The position numbers were made by a program, and so were the translations under genes. The notes under the pieces are model-generated. The model saw nothing but the letters and a program-made list of their open reading frames with translations. It searched no databases and was not told the DNA's origin. 34,810 nucleotides of DNA from Myxococcota bacterium (lineage in GTDB: Bacteria > Myxococcota_A > UBA9160 > UBA4427): positions 1 to 34,810 of the forward strand of contig JANQEL010000036.1 in assembly GCA_028278345.1 (NCBI GenBank). Direction: 5' to 3'. Positions 1-7,111 of this stretch are shown here, piece by piece; positions within the stretch are counted from its first letter, which is position 1, and every line of letters starts with the position of its first letter.

Positions 1-1
1 C

Positions 2-640
2 GGCTGCGGCAAGTCGACCCTGCTGCGCCTGATGCTCGGGCTCGAACGCGCGGACCGCGGAGAGATCCACTTCGACGACGTGCCCGTCGACGACGCCCAC
101 GTCGAGTCGATCCGCCAGCGCGTGGGCTACGTGATCCAGGAAGGCGGGCTGTTTCCCCACCTCGACGCCGCTGCGAACATCGGGCTGCTGGCGCGACACA
201 TGGGCTGGAGCGAAGAGCGGCGGCGCGAGCGCATCGGCGAACTCTGCGCCCTCACCCACTTTCCCGAAGACGCCCTCGCGCGTCGTCCGGGCCAGCTCTC
301 GGGTGGGCAGCGCCAGCGGGTCGCGCTGATGCGGGCCCTCATGCTCGACCCGGGCGTGGTGTTGCTCGACGAACCCCTCGGTGCCCTCGATCCAATGATC
401 CGCTTCGAGTTGCAGAACGAACTCGCCGAGATCTTCGAGCGTCTCGAAAAGACCGTCGTGCTGGTGACCCACGATCTCGGCGAAGCCGACTTCCTCGCCC
501 ACGAACTCGTCCTCCTTCACGAGGGACGCATCGAGCAACGAGGGGATCTCGCTTCCTTGCGGAAAGCACCGGCCAGCGACTTCGTCGCGCGCTTCCTTCG
601 CGCGCAGCGACAGGACGACGCACGAGGAGCCGCGTCTTGA
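2..640 (+). CDS. Osmoprotectant-type ABC transporter ATP-binding protein (5' partial)
   Basis: Cytoplasmic ATPase that powers import of a betaine/choline-like or other small solute through the fused permease encoded next. The window opens inside the Walker A loop (GCGKST in frame from base 2), so only some 30-40 N-terminal residues are missing. Also visible are a Q-loop (VIQEGGLFPH), the ABC signature LSGGQRQR, Walker B VVLLDEPLGALDP and the switch histidine in LVTHD. The short form, with no CBS domains after the ATPase core, resembles the smaller members of the OpuCA/ProV/EgtV group. Its TGA stop overlaps the TTG start of the next gene (TTGA), so the two are almost certainly translationally coupled. 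The substrate cannot be read from the ATPase. Family assignment is firm; the choice between glycine betaine, choline or ergothioneine uptake is open. Confidence 0.93.
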   Translation, partial: GCGKSTLLRLMLGLERADRGEIHFDDVPVDDAHVESIRQRVGYVIQEGGLFPHLDAAANIGLLARHMGWSEERRRERIGELCALTHFPEDALARRPGQLSGGQRQRVALMRALMLDPGVVLLDEPLGALDPMIRFELQNELAEIFERLEKTVVLVTHDLGEADFLAHELVLLHEGRIEQRGDLASLRKAPASDFVARFLRAQRQDDARGAAS

Positions 641-2121
641 ACGGCGTGCGAAGGCAGCTTCTGGCAGTGCTCCTGCTGAGCGTGTTCGCGAACTTGTCGG
701 CGGCCGAAGAGTTCGCTGTCGGTTCGAAGAACTTCACCGAGTCGGTGGTGCTGGGTGAACTCGCACGCCTCGCCGCCGAGCGCTCGGACGTGGAACTCAC
801 ACACCGCCGCGAACTCGGGGGCAGCCGGATCCTCTTCGAAGCGCTCTTGCAGGGTGAGATCGACGTCTATCCCGAATACACGGGCACCCTGATCCACGAG
901 TTGCTCGCGGGGCGAACGCCCGTCATCGAATCGCTGCGCGATCTCGAAGCCGCGCTCGCCGAGCGCGGGCTCGCCGCACTGCCTCCCCTCGGCTTCGAGA
1001 ACACCTACGCGATCGGTCTCCGCAAGGCGAAGGCCCGGGATCTCGGGCTCGCCAAGGTCAGCGACCTGCGACCGCATCGCACCCTGCGCTTCGGTTTCAG
1101 CAACGAGTTCATGGATCGCGAGGACGGCTGGCCGGGGCTCGCGGCCCGCTACGACCTGCGGCCGGAGTGGGTGCGGGGCATGGATCACGACCTCGCCTAT
1201 CGCGCCCTCGAGAGCGGCGAGATCGACGTCGTCGACCTCTACAGCACCGACGCCGACATCGCCTACTACGACCTGGCCGTGCTACGCGACGACCTCGCCT
1301 ACTTCCCCGAGTACAAGGCGCTCTACGTCTACCGGGCGGATCTCTCGGCGCGGTCGCCCGAGCTGGTGAGCGCCCTGCGCGCGCTCTCCGAAAGCATCAG
1401 CGAAGAAGAGATGATCGCGATGAACGCACGCGTAAAGCTCGAGCGACAGAGCGAAGCGCAGTCGGCGGCGGTCTTCCTCGGGGTCGCGAGCGAAGTCGAA
1501 GTCGACTCCTTCGCCGGTCGGCTTCAGCGCACGACCCTCGAGCATCTGGCCCTCGTCGGGATCTCGCTCTTCGCTGCGATCGCGGTTGCGATCCCATTGG
1601 GCATCGCGAGTGCGAAGCGCCCCCGTCTGGGTGCTTTCGTGCTGGGCGTGACGGGCATCATGCAAACGCTGCCCTCCCTCGCGCTCTTCGTCTTCATGAT
1701 CCCGCTCTTCGGCATCGGGGCCGCGCCCGCCGTGGTCGCCCTCTTCCTCTACAGCCTGCTTCCCATCGTGCGGAACACCCACGCGGGGCTCACCGGAATC
1801 GATCCGGCGCTGCGCGATTCGGCGCTGGCCCTCGGTCTGCCGGCGAAGCGGCGGTTGTTCTGGGTGGAACTCCCGCTGGCGAGCCACTCGATCCTGGCGG
1901 GGATCAAGACCGCGGCCGTCATCAACGTGGGCACCGCGACTCTCGCCGCGCTGATCGGCGCCGGCGGATACGGTCAACCGATCCTCACGGGCATCCGCCT
2001 CGACGACACCGGGCTGATCCTCGAAGGAGCCGTCCCTGCGGCGGTGCTCGCGCTGGCGGTACAGGGTCTGTTCGCCCAGGTCGAGCGATGGTTCGGCTTC
2101 GAAGTGTCGTCGGACGCCTGA
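637..2121 (+). CDS. Fused substrate-binding protein-permease of an osmoprotectant-type ABC importer
   Basis: A 494-aa protein combining both remaining importer parts. Residues 1-23 look like a signal peptide or anchor (LLAVLLLSVFANLSAA). Residues 24 to about 285 are an OpuCC/OsmX-type binding domain, with the family motifs VGSKNFTES (28-36) and DVYPEYTGT (77-84). Residues 300-490 are a BPD-type permease with several membrane helices and the EAA loop (about 389-415, DPALRDSALALGLP) that docks on the ATPase. The start is TTG inside the stop codon of the ATPase gene. Known fusions of this family, such as BusAB and EgtU-type proteins, as I recall them have the permease first and the binding domain last; here the binding domain comes first. 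The protein must therefore place its N-terminal domain in the periplasm before the first true membrane helix. Ligand identity is not visible. Confidence 0.92.
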   Translation: MNGVRRQLLAVLLLSVFANLSAAEEFAVGSKNFTESVVLGELARLAAERSDVELTHRRELGGSRILFEALLQGEIDVYPEYTGTLIHELLAGRTPVIESLRDLEAALAERGLAALPPLGFENTYAIGLRKAKARDLGLAKVSDLRPHRTLRFGFSNEFMDREDGWPGLAARYDLRPEWVRGMDHDLAYRALESGEIDVVDLYSTDADIAYYDLAVLRDDLAYFPEYKALYVYRADLSARSPELVSALRALSESISEEEMIAMNARVKLERQSEAQSAAVFLGVASEVEVDSFAGRLQRTTLEHLALVGISLFAAIAVAIPLGIASAKRPRLGAFVLGVTGIMQTLPSLALFVFMIPLFGIGAAPAVVALFLYSLLPIVRNTHAGLTGIDPALRDSALALGLPAKRRLFWVELPLASHSILAGIKTAAVINVGTATLAALIGAGGYGQPILTGIRLDDTGLILEGAVPAAVLALAVQGLFAQVERWFGFEVSSDA

Positions 2122-2184
2122 AGCGGAACACCACGTCCGAAGTCGGCCGGCGGCCACGCACCGGCTTTGATTCACTCGCACGTC

Positions 2185-2925
2185 ATGGGAAGCCGGGCCT
2201 CGGCGCAATCGATCCGCAGCCGCATCGCGCGATTCGACTGGAAGGAGATCGCGCGCGATCTCGATCGCGACGGCTACGCGCGTCTCCCCGCGCTCCTCGA
2301 ATCGAACGAGTGCGACGACCTGATCGCCCTCTACGAGGAGCGCGAGCGCTTCCGCAGCTTCATCGACATGCGGGCGCGGCGCTATGGCGAGGGCGACTAC
2401 CGCTACTTCGCCTATCCCCTACCGCCCCTCGTGCGTTCACTTCGCAGCTGGCTCTACCCCCGGCTCGCCGCGATCGCGAACGCGTGGTGCGACGCGCTGG
2501 GCGGAGACGAACGGTTTCCGACGCGCCTCGCGGATTTCGTCGAGCACTGTCACGAGGCAGGTCAGACCAGGCCCACTCCCCTGCTGCTGCGCTACAGCGA
2601 GGGCGGCTTCAACTGCATCCATCAGGATGTCTACGGCGCCGTCGCGTTTCCGCTTCAGGTCGCGTGTCTGCTCTCCCCCGGTCCGCGCGACTCCCGTCCC
2701 GCATTCGACGGCGGTGAGTTCGTGTTGCACGAGCACCGTCCGAGGCAGCAGTCGCGCGTCGAGGCGATCACGCTCTCGCGCGGTGAGGGGCTGGTCTTCC
2801 CGAACCGCTCGCGACCGATCCGGGGGCAGCGCGGGGTCTACCGCGCGGCCATCAAGCACGGGGTGAGCACGATCCACAGCGGCGAACGCTTCACCCTCGG
2901 GCTGATCTTTCACGACGCGGAGTAG
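2185..2925 (+). CDS. 2-oxoglutarate/Fe(II)-dependent oxygenase-like protein (COG3826-type)
   Basis: About 246 aa from ATG 2185; an in-frame TTG at 2167 would add six residues, and neither has a clear ribosome binding site. The C-terminal half carries the double-stranded beta-helix iron site. Numbered from the TTG, there is an HxD pair at H152/D154 (NCIHQDVYG), a distal histidine H231 (KHGVST) and R241 ten residues later (GERFTLGLIFHD), the usual 2-oxoglutarate-binding position. Proteins of this type hydroxylate an unidentified substrate; I know of no assigned reaction for this subgroup. The N-terminal part holds a DxDGYARLP stretch, typical of the start of prolyl-hydroxylase-like folds. It lies 63 bp after the transporter gene and 72 bp before the dehalogenase, all on the same strand, but no functional link can be shown. 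Confidence 0.85.
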   Translation: MGSRASAQSIRSRIARFDWKEIARDLDRDGYARLPALLESNECDDLIALYEERERFRSFIDMRARRYGEGDYRYFAYPLPPLVRSLRSWLYPRLAAIANAWCDALGGDERFPTRLADFVEHCHEAGQTRPTPLLLRYSEGGFNCIHQDVYGAVAFPLQVACLLSPGPRDSRPAFDGGEFVLHEHRPRQQSRVEAITLSRGEGLVFPNRSRPIRGQRGVYRAAIKHGVSTIHSGERFTLGLIFHDAE

Positions 2926-2947
2926 GTGCCGCGGCGCGGGTTCGCAC

Positions 2948-2955
2948 TATGCTCG
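2948..2955 (+). promoter_or_regulatory. Candidate -10 element TATGCTCG upstream of the dehalogenase
   Basis: TATGCTCG lies about 50 bp before the ATG at 2998. It is part of a 12-base string GCACTATGCTCG that occurs identically upstream of the SDR gene at 25646. TATGCT matches the sigma-70 -10 consensus at the key T-A and final T positions. No good -35 box is seen. This is inferred from repetition and position only. Confidence 0.35.
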
Positions 2956-2997
2956 GCGACCGCGCCCCGTCACCCCATTCCAGCGAAAGGACCCCCC

Positions 2998-3882
2998 ATG
3001 AGCGACATCGCGATCGAGCCGAAATACGAGAAGAAGAAGCTCGAGGTCAAGGGCAAGCAGATGGCCGTGATCGACCAGGGCGATGGGGATCCGATCGTCT
3101 TCCTGCACGGCAATCCGACTTCCTCCTACCTGTGGCGCAACATCATGCCCCACTGCGAAGGGCTCGGTCGCCTGATCGCCCCCGACCTGATCGGCATGGG
3201 TGACTCCGAGAAACTCGAGGACAGCGGACCCGACCGCTATCGCTTCGTCGAACACCGCGAATACCTCGACGCCGTGCTCGAACAACTCGGCGTGAGCCAG
3301 AACGTCGTGCTCGTAATCCACGATTGGGGCAGCGCCCTCGGCTTCGACTGGGCCAACCGCCACCGCGATGCCGTGAAGGGCATCTGCTACATGGAGGCGA
3401 TCGTGCGGCCCATGACCTGGGACGAATGGCCGGAAGCCGCACGCGGCATCTTCCAAGCCTTCCGCTCGCCCGCCGGCGAAGAGGTCGTGCTCGAGAAGAA
3501 CGTCTTCGTCGAACGCGTCCTGCCCACGTCGATCAAGCGTCCGCTCGATCCCGCCGAGATGGAGCAATACGTCGCGCCATTCGCCACGCCCGGAGAAGAC
3601 CGCCGCCCCACCCTCACCTGGCCGCGACAGATTCCCCTCGGAGGCGAACCCGAGGACGTCGTCAAGATCGTCGAAGACTACGGTGCATGGCTCGAAGGCA
3701 GCGATGTGCCCAAGCTCTTCGTCAACGCCGATCCGGGGTCGATCCTGATCGGCCCCCAGCGCGAGTTCTGTCGCGGCTGGAAGAACCAGCGCGAGATCAC
3801 GGTCTCGGGCCTGCACTTCATCCAGGAAGACTCGCCCCACGAGATCGGCGCGGCGCTTCGGGAGTTCGTCGAGGGGCTCTAG
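2998..3882 (+). CDS. Haloalkane dehalogenase, HLD-II subfamily
   Basis: Alpha/beta-hydrolase of 294 aa that cleaves carbon-halogen bonds of haloalkanes by a covalent alkyl-enzyme intermediate, releasing alcohol and halide in the cytoplasm. All five signature residues can be placed: N39 in LHGNP and W110 (halide-stabilising pair), nucleophile D109 in [10 protein letters not shown]133 in YMEAI, and base H273 in GLHFIQ. Asparagine in HGNP together with an acid after the beta-6 strand is the HLD-II (DhaA/LinB) arrangement rather than HLD-I. Length is normal for the family. I chose ATG 2998 because GAAAGG precedes it by seven bases and homologues begin near here; an in-frame upstream extension to 2926 lacks such a site. 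It has its own candidate promoter. The natural substrate is unknown, and marine and soil bacteria carry such enzymes without known halogenated growth substrates. Confidence 0.93.
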   Translation: MSDIAIEPKYEKKKLEVKGKQMAVIDQGDGDPIVFLHGNPTSSYLWRNIMPHCEGLGRLIAPDLIGMGDSEKLEDSGPDRYRFVEHREYLDAVLEQLGVSQNVVLVIHDWGSALGFDWANRHRDAVKGICYMEAIVRPMTWDEWPEAARGIFQAFRSPAGEEVVLEKNVFVERVLPTSIKRPLDPAEMEQYVAPFATPGEDRRPTLTWPRQIPLGGEPEDVVKIVEDYGAWLEGSDVPKLFVNADPGSILIGPQREFCRGWKNQREITVSGLHFIQEDSPHEIGAALREFVEGL

Positions 3883-3908
3883 GCGCCCGCAACGATACGA
3901 GGGCCGTG

Positions 3909-3928
3909 CTGCATGCTGCGCCATGCAG
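3909..3928. other. Small inverted repeat in the dehalogenase/TM2 intergenic gap
   Basis: CTGCATG (3909-3915) and CATGCAG (3922-3928) are perfect 7-bp arms around a 6-base spacer, 27 bp after the dehalogenase stop. There is no T-run on either strand, so it is a weak terminator at best; an operator half-site pair is equally possible. Confidence 0.2.
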
Positions 3929-4015
3929 TGTCGCGCCCGGGGTGCAGCCGGGAAGCGGCGAGGCGCGGCTGAGCCCCGGGAGAAGTCGGCACGCCGCTTG
4001 CGATGGGGTCTGGGC

Positions 4016-4300
4016 ATGGACCACAGACCTCTCTACTACGACGAATTCGACGAACCCGACTCCCGCCCGACCCACGTTTGCGTGCGCGATCGGCGCGGTC
4101 CGAGCCCCGGCATCGCCGCCGTGCTCTCGGTGCTGATCCCGGGCCTGGGCCAGGTGTACAACGGCCGCCTGCTCGCCGGTGCGTGCTGGTTCCTCGCCGC
4201 GAGCTTCGCCTACTGGGCGATCCTCGTACCGGGGTTCATCGTGCACGCCTTGTGTGTGTGGACGGCCTACAGCGGCGCGCGGGACTGGCGGGGGTACTGA
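4016..4300 (+). CDS. Small TM2-domain-like membrane protein
   Basis: A 94-aa inner-membrane protein. Residues 1-30 are polar and acidic (YYDEFDEPDSRP). Residues 31-52 hold the TM2-type signature (VLSVLIPGLGQVYNGRLLAG), followed by a long hydrophobic hairpin to about residue 84 and a short basic tail. The PGLGQ-Y-GR core is shared by TM2 and related small membrane families of unknown function. ATG 4016 is preferred because the N-terminal extension starting at 3923 is arginine-rich and unlike a protein, and GGGG lies just upstream of 4016. It ends at a strong hairpin that separates it from the oppositely oriented lipoprotein gene. No function can be assigned. Confidence 0.7.
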   Translation: MDHRPLYYDEFDEPDSRPTHVCVRDRRGPSPGIAAVLSVLIPGLGQVYNGRLLAGACWFLAASFAYWAILVPGFIVHALCVWTAYSGARDWRGY

Positions 4301-4305
4301 GTGCA

Positions 4306-4342
4306 CCCGGTTCCGCCGCGTTACGCGGGCGACGGAACCGGG
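4306..4342. terminator. Strong two-stage hairpin between convergent genes (likely bidirectional terminator)
   Basis: CCCGGTTCCG (4306-4315) pairs perfectly with CGGAACCGGG (4333-4342). Inside it CCGCG (4316-4320) pairs with CGCGG (4324-4328) over a TTA loop, leaving only a 4-base bulge. It fills the 52-bp gap between the stop codons of the TM2-like gene and the Cys-rich lipoprotein gene, the expected place for a shared terminator. There is no U-tract on either strand. Confidence 0.6.
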
Positions 4343-4352
4343 CCCTCGAACG

Positions 4353-4745
4353 CTACTCGTCCTCGCAGGCGTCGACGGCGTCTTCCGCCTCGTCGCGACA
4401 CTGCACGAGCACCGCGGACAGGGCATCGAAGGCCGACTCGAAGTCGTCGACATCGTCGATGTCGACATCCTCGAGTACTGTGCACGAGAGATCGGCCACA
4501 CAGCTGAAGAAGTCTTCGACCCCTTCTTCACAGCTGTCCGAGACCTCCCCTTCGAGGTCATCGACTTCATCGCAGATCTCCCGACAGCCTCCGCGATCGA
4601 AATCGTCGAAGCAGTCGTCAGCGGCATCACAGAGATCGTTGCAGGCCCCACTTGGGTTCGGACCATCTCCGGATTCGCCGCAGGCCAGTCCGAAGACCAG
4701 CATGGCAGTCAGGGTCGAGATCGCGATCGATTGCGTTCGCTTCAC
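4353..4745 (-). CDS. Cysteine-rich, highly acidic predicted lipoprotein
   Basis: About 130 aa, exported. GTG 4745 is chosen because GGAG lies five bases upstream and the result is a classic lipoprotein signal: VKRTQ, a hydrophobic stretch, then lipobox FGLAC with the cysteine followed by GES. The mature part has ten more cysteines and is dominated by Asp and Glu. Two CxxxC pairs (CNDLC and CREIC) are separated by a further cysteine, as expected for a disulfide-stapled helical hairpin; the second half (SCEEG, FSCVADLSC, QCRDE, DACED) may form a similar unit. Small Cys-rich lipoproteins of this style are common in Myxococcota, but I recognise no named family. The residue after the lipidated Cys is Gly, not Asp, which in the classical +2 rule favours outer-membrane placement. 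A metal- or Ca-binding role for the acidic surface is speculation. Confidence 0.75.
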   Translation of the reverse strand: MKRTQSIAISTLTAMLVFGLACGESGDGPNPSGACNDLCDAADDCFDDFDRGGCREICDEVDDLEGEVSDSCEEGVEDFFSCVADLSCTVLEDVDIDDVDDFESAFDALSAVLVQCRDEAEDAVDACEDE

Positions 4746-5058
4746 AGGGTCTCCAAGGCAATTCCGTTGCGCGTCTGATCCATCCAGCCGGACGACGGGA
4801 ACGGAGAGTGGCGTCGAGTGTTCAACAGAGCGTGGTTCGGACTTTACACGCACACGTGTTCATGCGCCGTGGTCACATCATGGGATCCCGTCGATGTCGA
4901 TTCGCGCTTCACGATGTCGATCTCCACGCAACGACGAGGGGGTTCGAACCGCGAAAACGCGAAGCACGCCGCAGTTTTCGCGAACTTGCGGGTGCCGGGC
5001 GCGTTGGCGATCTTGGTGGTGCAACCCGCCTCATGGCGCCACGCATAGGGGAAACGTC
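4746..5058. other. Divergent intergenic region with operator-like repeats
   Basis: This 313-bp gap separates the lipoprotein gene (leftward) from the symporter operon (rightward). I see no convincing gene in it. It holds three repeat features: an 8-bp palindrome ACACGTGT (4852-4859); a 9-bp direct repeat GATGTCGAT at 4893-4901 and 4913-4921, exactly 20 bp apart (about two helical turns); and a perfect 9-bp inverted repeat CGCGAAAAC (4950-4958) / GTTTTCGCG (4974-4982), with centres 24 bp apart. The last lies about 75-110 bp before the DUF4212 start, a plausible place for a regulator or a transcript hairpin. No promoter boxes could be assigned with confidence. Confidence 0.4.
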
Positions 5059-5337
5059 GTGTCGAATTCGAAAGAGCCGGACGGAGGGGAGACTTCCGGT
5101 CACGACGCCTACTGGCGCTCGAACCTGCGACTCATGGCCGTGTTGCTCGTCGTCTGGTTCGTCATCCCCTTCGGCCTCGGCATCGTCTTCGTCGAGCCGC
5201 TGAACCAGATCCACCTCGCGGGCTTCCCCCTCGGTTTCTGGTTCGCGCATCAGGGGGCGATCTACGTCTTCATCGTGCTGGTGCTCGTCTACGCGTTGTG
5301 GATGCGTCGACTCGACCGCGAGCACGGGGTGGAGTAG
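5059..5337 (+). CDS. DUF4212 small subunit of a sodium:solute symporter
   Basis: A 92-aa inner-membrane protein of the DUF4212 / 'sodium/substrate symporter small subunit' family. It has a polar N-terminus, a HDAYWRSNLRLM entry, a first membrane helix (about 23-45), the conserved loop LAGFPLGFWFAHQG, a second helix (about 62-82) and a basic C-terminus. This two-helix protein is regularly encoded just upstream of an SSS-family permease and is thought to assist it, as seen here: the partner starts ten bases after the stop. The start is GTG 5059 with AGGGGAAA four bases upstream; the reading frame is open far upstream, but that part is not protein-like. It should be co-transcribed with the next gene. 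Confidence 0.9.
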   Translation: MSNSKEPDGGETSGHDAYWRSNLRLMAVLLVVWFVIPFGLGIVFVEPLNQIHLAGFPLGFWFAHQGAIYVFIVLVLVYALWMRRLDREHGVE

Positions 5338-5347
5338 GCGAGCGCCC

Positions 5348-7051
5348 GTGAGCATCCTCACCTGGACCTACATCACCGTTGGCCTGAGCTTCGCCCTCTA
5401 CATCGGCGTCGCGATCTGGAGCCGCGCCGGATCGACCTCGAGTTTCTACGTCGCCGGGCGCGGCGTCCCACCCATTGCCAATGGCATGGCGACGGCGGCC
5501 GACTGGATGAGCGCGGCGTCGTTCATCTCGATGGCCGGCCTGATCGCCTTCATGGGTTATCAGGGCGCGATCTATCTGATGGGTTGGACGGGGGGCTACG
5601 TGCTACTCGCCCTGCTCCTCGCACCCTACCTGCGCAAGTTCGGGCGCTTCACCGTGCCCGAGTTCGTGGGCGATCGCTACGACTCGCAGCTCGCACGCGT
5701 GGTCGCCGTCTTCTGCGCGATCTTCGTTTCGTTCACCTACGTGGCGGGCCAGATGCGCGGGGTCGGGGTCGTATTCTCGCGCTTCCTCGAGGTGCCCGTC
5801 GACATCGGCGTGATGATCGGCGTCGGGCTGGTGTTCGTCTACGCGGTGCTCGGTGGGATGCGCGGCATCACCTACACCCAGGTCGCGCAGTACACGGTGC
5901 TCATCATCGCCTTCATGATTCCCGCCGCGGCGATCTCGCACAAACTGACGGGCCACTGGATTCCACAGCTCGGCATGGGGGCGACGCTCACCGAGGGGCC
6001 CAACGCCGGGCGCTTCCTGCTCGAAACCCTCGACGCCGTGCAACGCGACCTCGGCTTTCCCGAGTACACGGCCGCCTGGGTGTCGGGCAAGAAGGGCATG
6101 GCCGATGTCTTCGCCATCACACTGGCGTTGATGGTGGGTACCGCGGGGCTTCCCCACGTGATCGTGCGCTTCTACACTGTGCGCAACGCAGCAGCCGCGC
6201 GTTGGAGCGCGGTGTGGGCGCTCTTCTTCATCGCGATCCTGTACACGACGGCGCCCGCCGTCGCGACCTTCGCCCGCGTGAACCTGATCCAGACCGTCGA
6301 CGGACAGGCCTACGAAGACGTCCCCGCCTGGTTCACGAGTTGGGAGAGCACGGGGCTGATCTCCTTCGACGACAAGAACGCCGACGGCCTGATCGCTTTC
6401 CACGGTGACAAGGAAGTCAACGAACTCACGGTCGATCGCGACATCATCGTGCTCGCGAACCCCGAGATCGCCGAGCTGCCGAATTGGGTGGTTGCCCTGG
6501 TCGCCGCGGGGGGGCTCGCGGCAGCGCTCTCCACTGCGGCCGGGCTCCTGCTCGTGATTTCGTCCTCGATCTCCCACGATCTCTTGAAGTCGTTCCTGTG
6601 GAAGGACCTCGACGACAAGCAGGAATTGATGGCGGCGCGCATCGCGGCCGCCTTCGCGGTGGTGGTTGCAGGTTACTTCGGCATCTATCCGCCGGGCTAC
6701 GTCGCACAGGTGGTTGCCTTCGCGTTCGGCCTCGCCGCGGCGAGCTTCTTCCCCGTGCTCCTGCTTGGCGTCTTCGACAAGCGCACGAACCGCGAAGGCG
6801 TCGTCGCCGGCATGTTGGTGGGCATCCTCTTCACCGCCTCCTACATCAGCTACTTCAAGTTCGTGGCCCCCGAAGGCGGCGCCGAGTCCTGGTGGTTCGG
6901 CATCAGCCCGGAAGGCATCGGGGCGGTCGGCATGCTGCTCAACTTCGCGGTGACCTGGACCGTGAGTCGCATCACCGCACCCCCGGCACCGGAGCTGCAG
7001 GCCCTCGTCGACGAGATGCGCCTGCCTCGCGAGGGCCCCGTCGCGGACTGA
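5348..7051 (+). CDS. Sodium:solute symporter, VC_2705/ActP-like group
   Basis: A 567-aa inner-membrane permease of the SSS (LeuT-fold) family, probably sodium-coupled uptake of acetate or another short organic acid. Visible family marks are FYVAGRGVPPIANGMATAADWMSAASF in the first third, KFGRFTVPEFVGDRY, GGMRGITYTQVAQY (the SSS signature region), and GGLAAALSTAAGLLLVISS towards the end. Thirteen or so hydrophobic segments are spread along the protein, as usual. A hydrophilic loop of about 70 residues in the middle (nucleotides about 6260-6480) carries DDKNADGLI, which resembles the first two-thirds of an EF-hand calcium loop. The start is GTG 5348, ten bases after the DUF4212 stop. Its preceding small subunit supports assignment to the DUF4212-dependent group. 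The substrate is not provable from sequence. Confidence 0.92.
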   Translation: MSILTWTYITVGLSFALYIGVAIWSRAGSTSSFYVAGRGVPPIANGMATAADWMSAASFISMAGLIAFMGYQGAIYLMGWTGGYVLLALLLAPYLRKFGRFTVPEFVGDRYDSQLARVVAVFCAIFVSFTYVAGQMRGVGVVFSRFLEVPVDIGVMIGVGLVFVYAVLGGMRGITYTQVAQYTVLIIAFMIPAAAISHKLTGHWIPQLGMGATLTEGPNAGRFLLETLDAVQRDLGFPEYTAAWVSGKKGMADVFAITLALMVGTAGLPHVIVRFYTVRNAAAARWSAVWALFFIAILYTTAPAVATFARVNLIQTVDGQAYEDVPAWFTSWESTGLISFDDKNADGLIAFHGDKEVNELTVDRDIIVLANPEIAELPNWVVALVAAGGLAAALSTAAGLLLVISSSISHDLLKSFLWKDLDDKQELMAARIAAAFAVVVAGYFGIYPPGYVAQVVAFAFGLAAASFFPVLLLGVFDKRTNREGVVAGMLVGILFTASYISYFKFVAPEGGAESWWFGISPEGIGAVGMLLNFAVTWTVSRITAPPAPELQALVDEMRLPREGPVAD

Positions 7052-7061
7052 CTTGCCGGGT

Positions 7062-7093
7062 GTGGCGCGAAACGGGAACTTGTTCCGCGCCAC
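7062..7093 (+). terminator. Hairpin after the symporter operon (possible terminator or attenuator)
   Basis: GTGGCGC (7062-7068) pairs with GCGCCAC (7087-7093), and inside it GGAAC (7075-7079) pairs with GTTCC (7082-7086) over a TT loop, with a 6-base bulge on the left arm. It starts 10 bases after the symporter stop and ends 18 bases before the next start. There is no U-tract, and it sits close to the ribosome binding site AGGA of the next gene. Confidence 0.35.
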
Positions 7094-7111
7094 CCACGCG
7101 AGGAACGCCCC

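Noticed and set aside
4003..5058. Upstream extension of the DUF4212 frame giving a 444-aa protein
   Set aside because: The extra part crosses the terminator hairpin and is opposite the lipoprotein gene; its Ser/Arg-rich sequence is not protein-like, and GTG 5059 has a good ribosome binding site.
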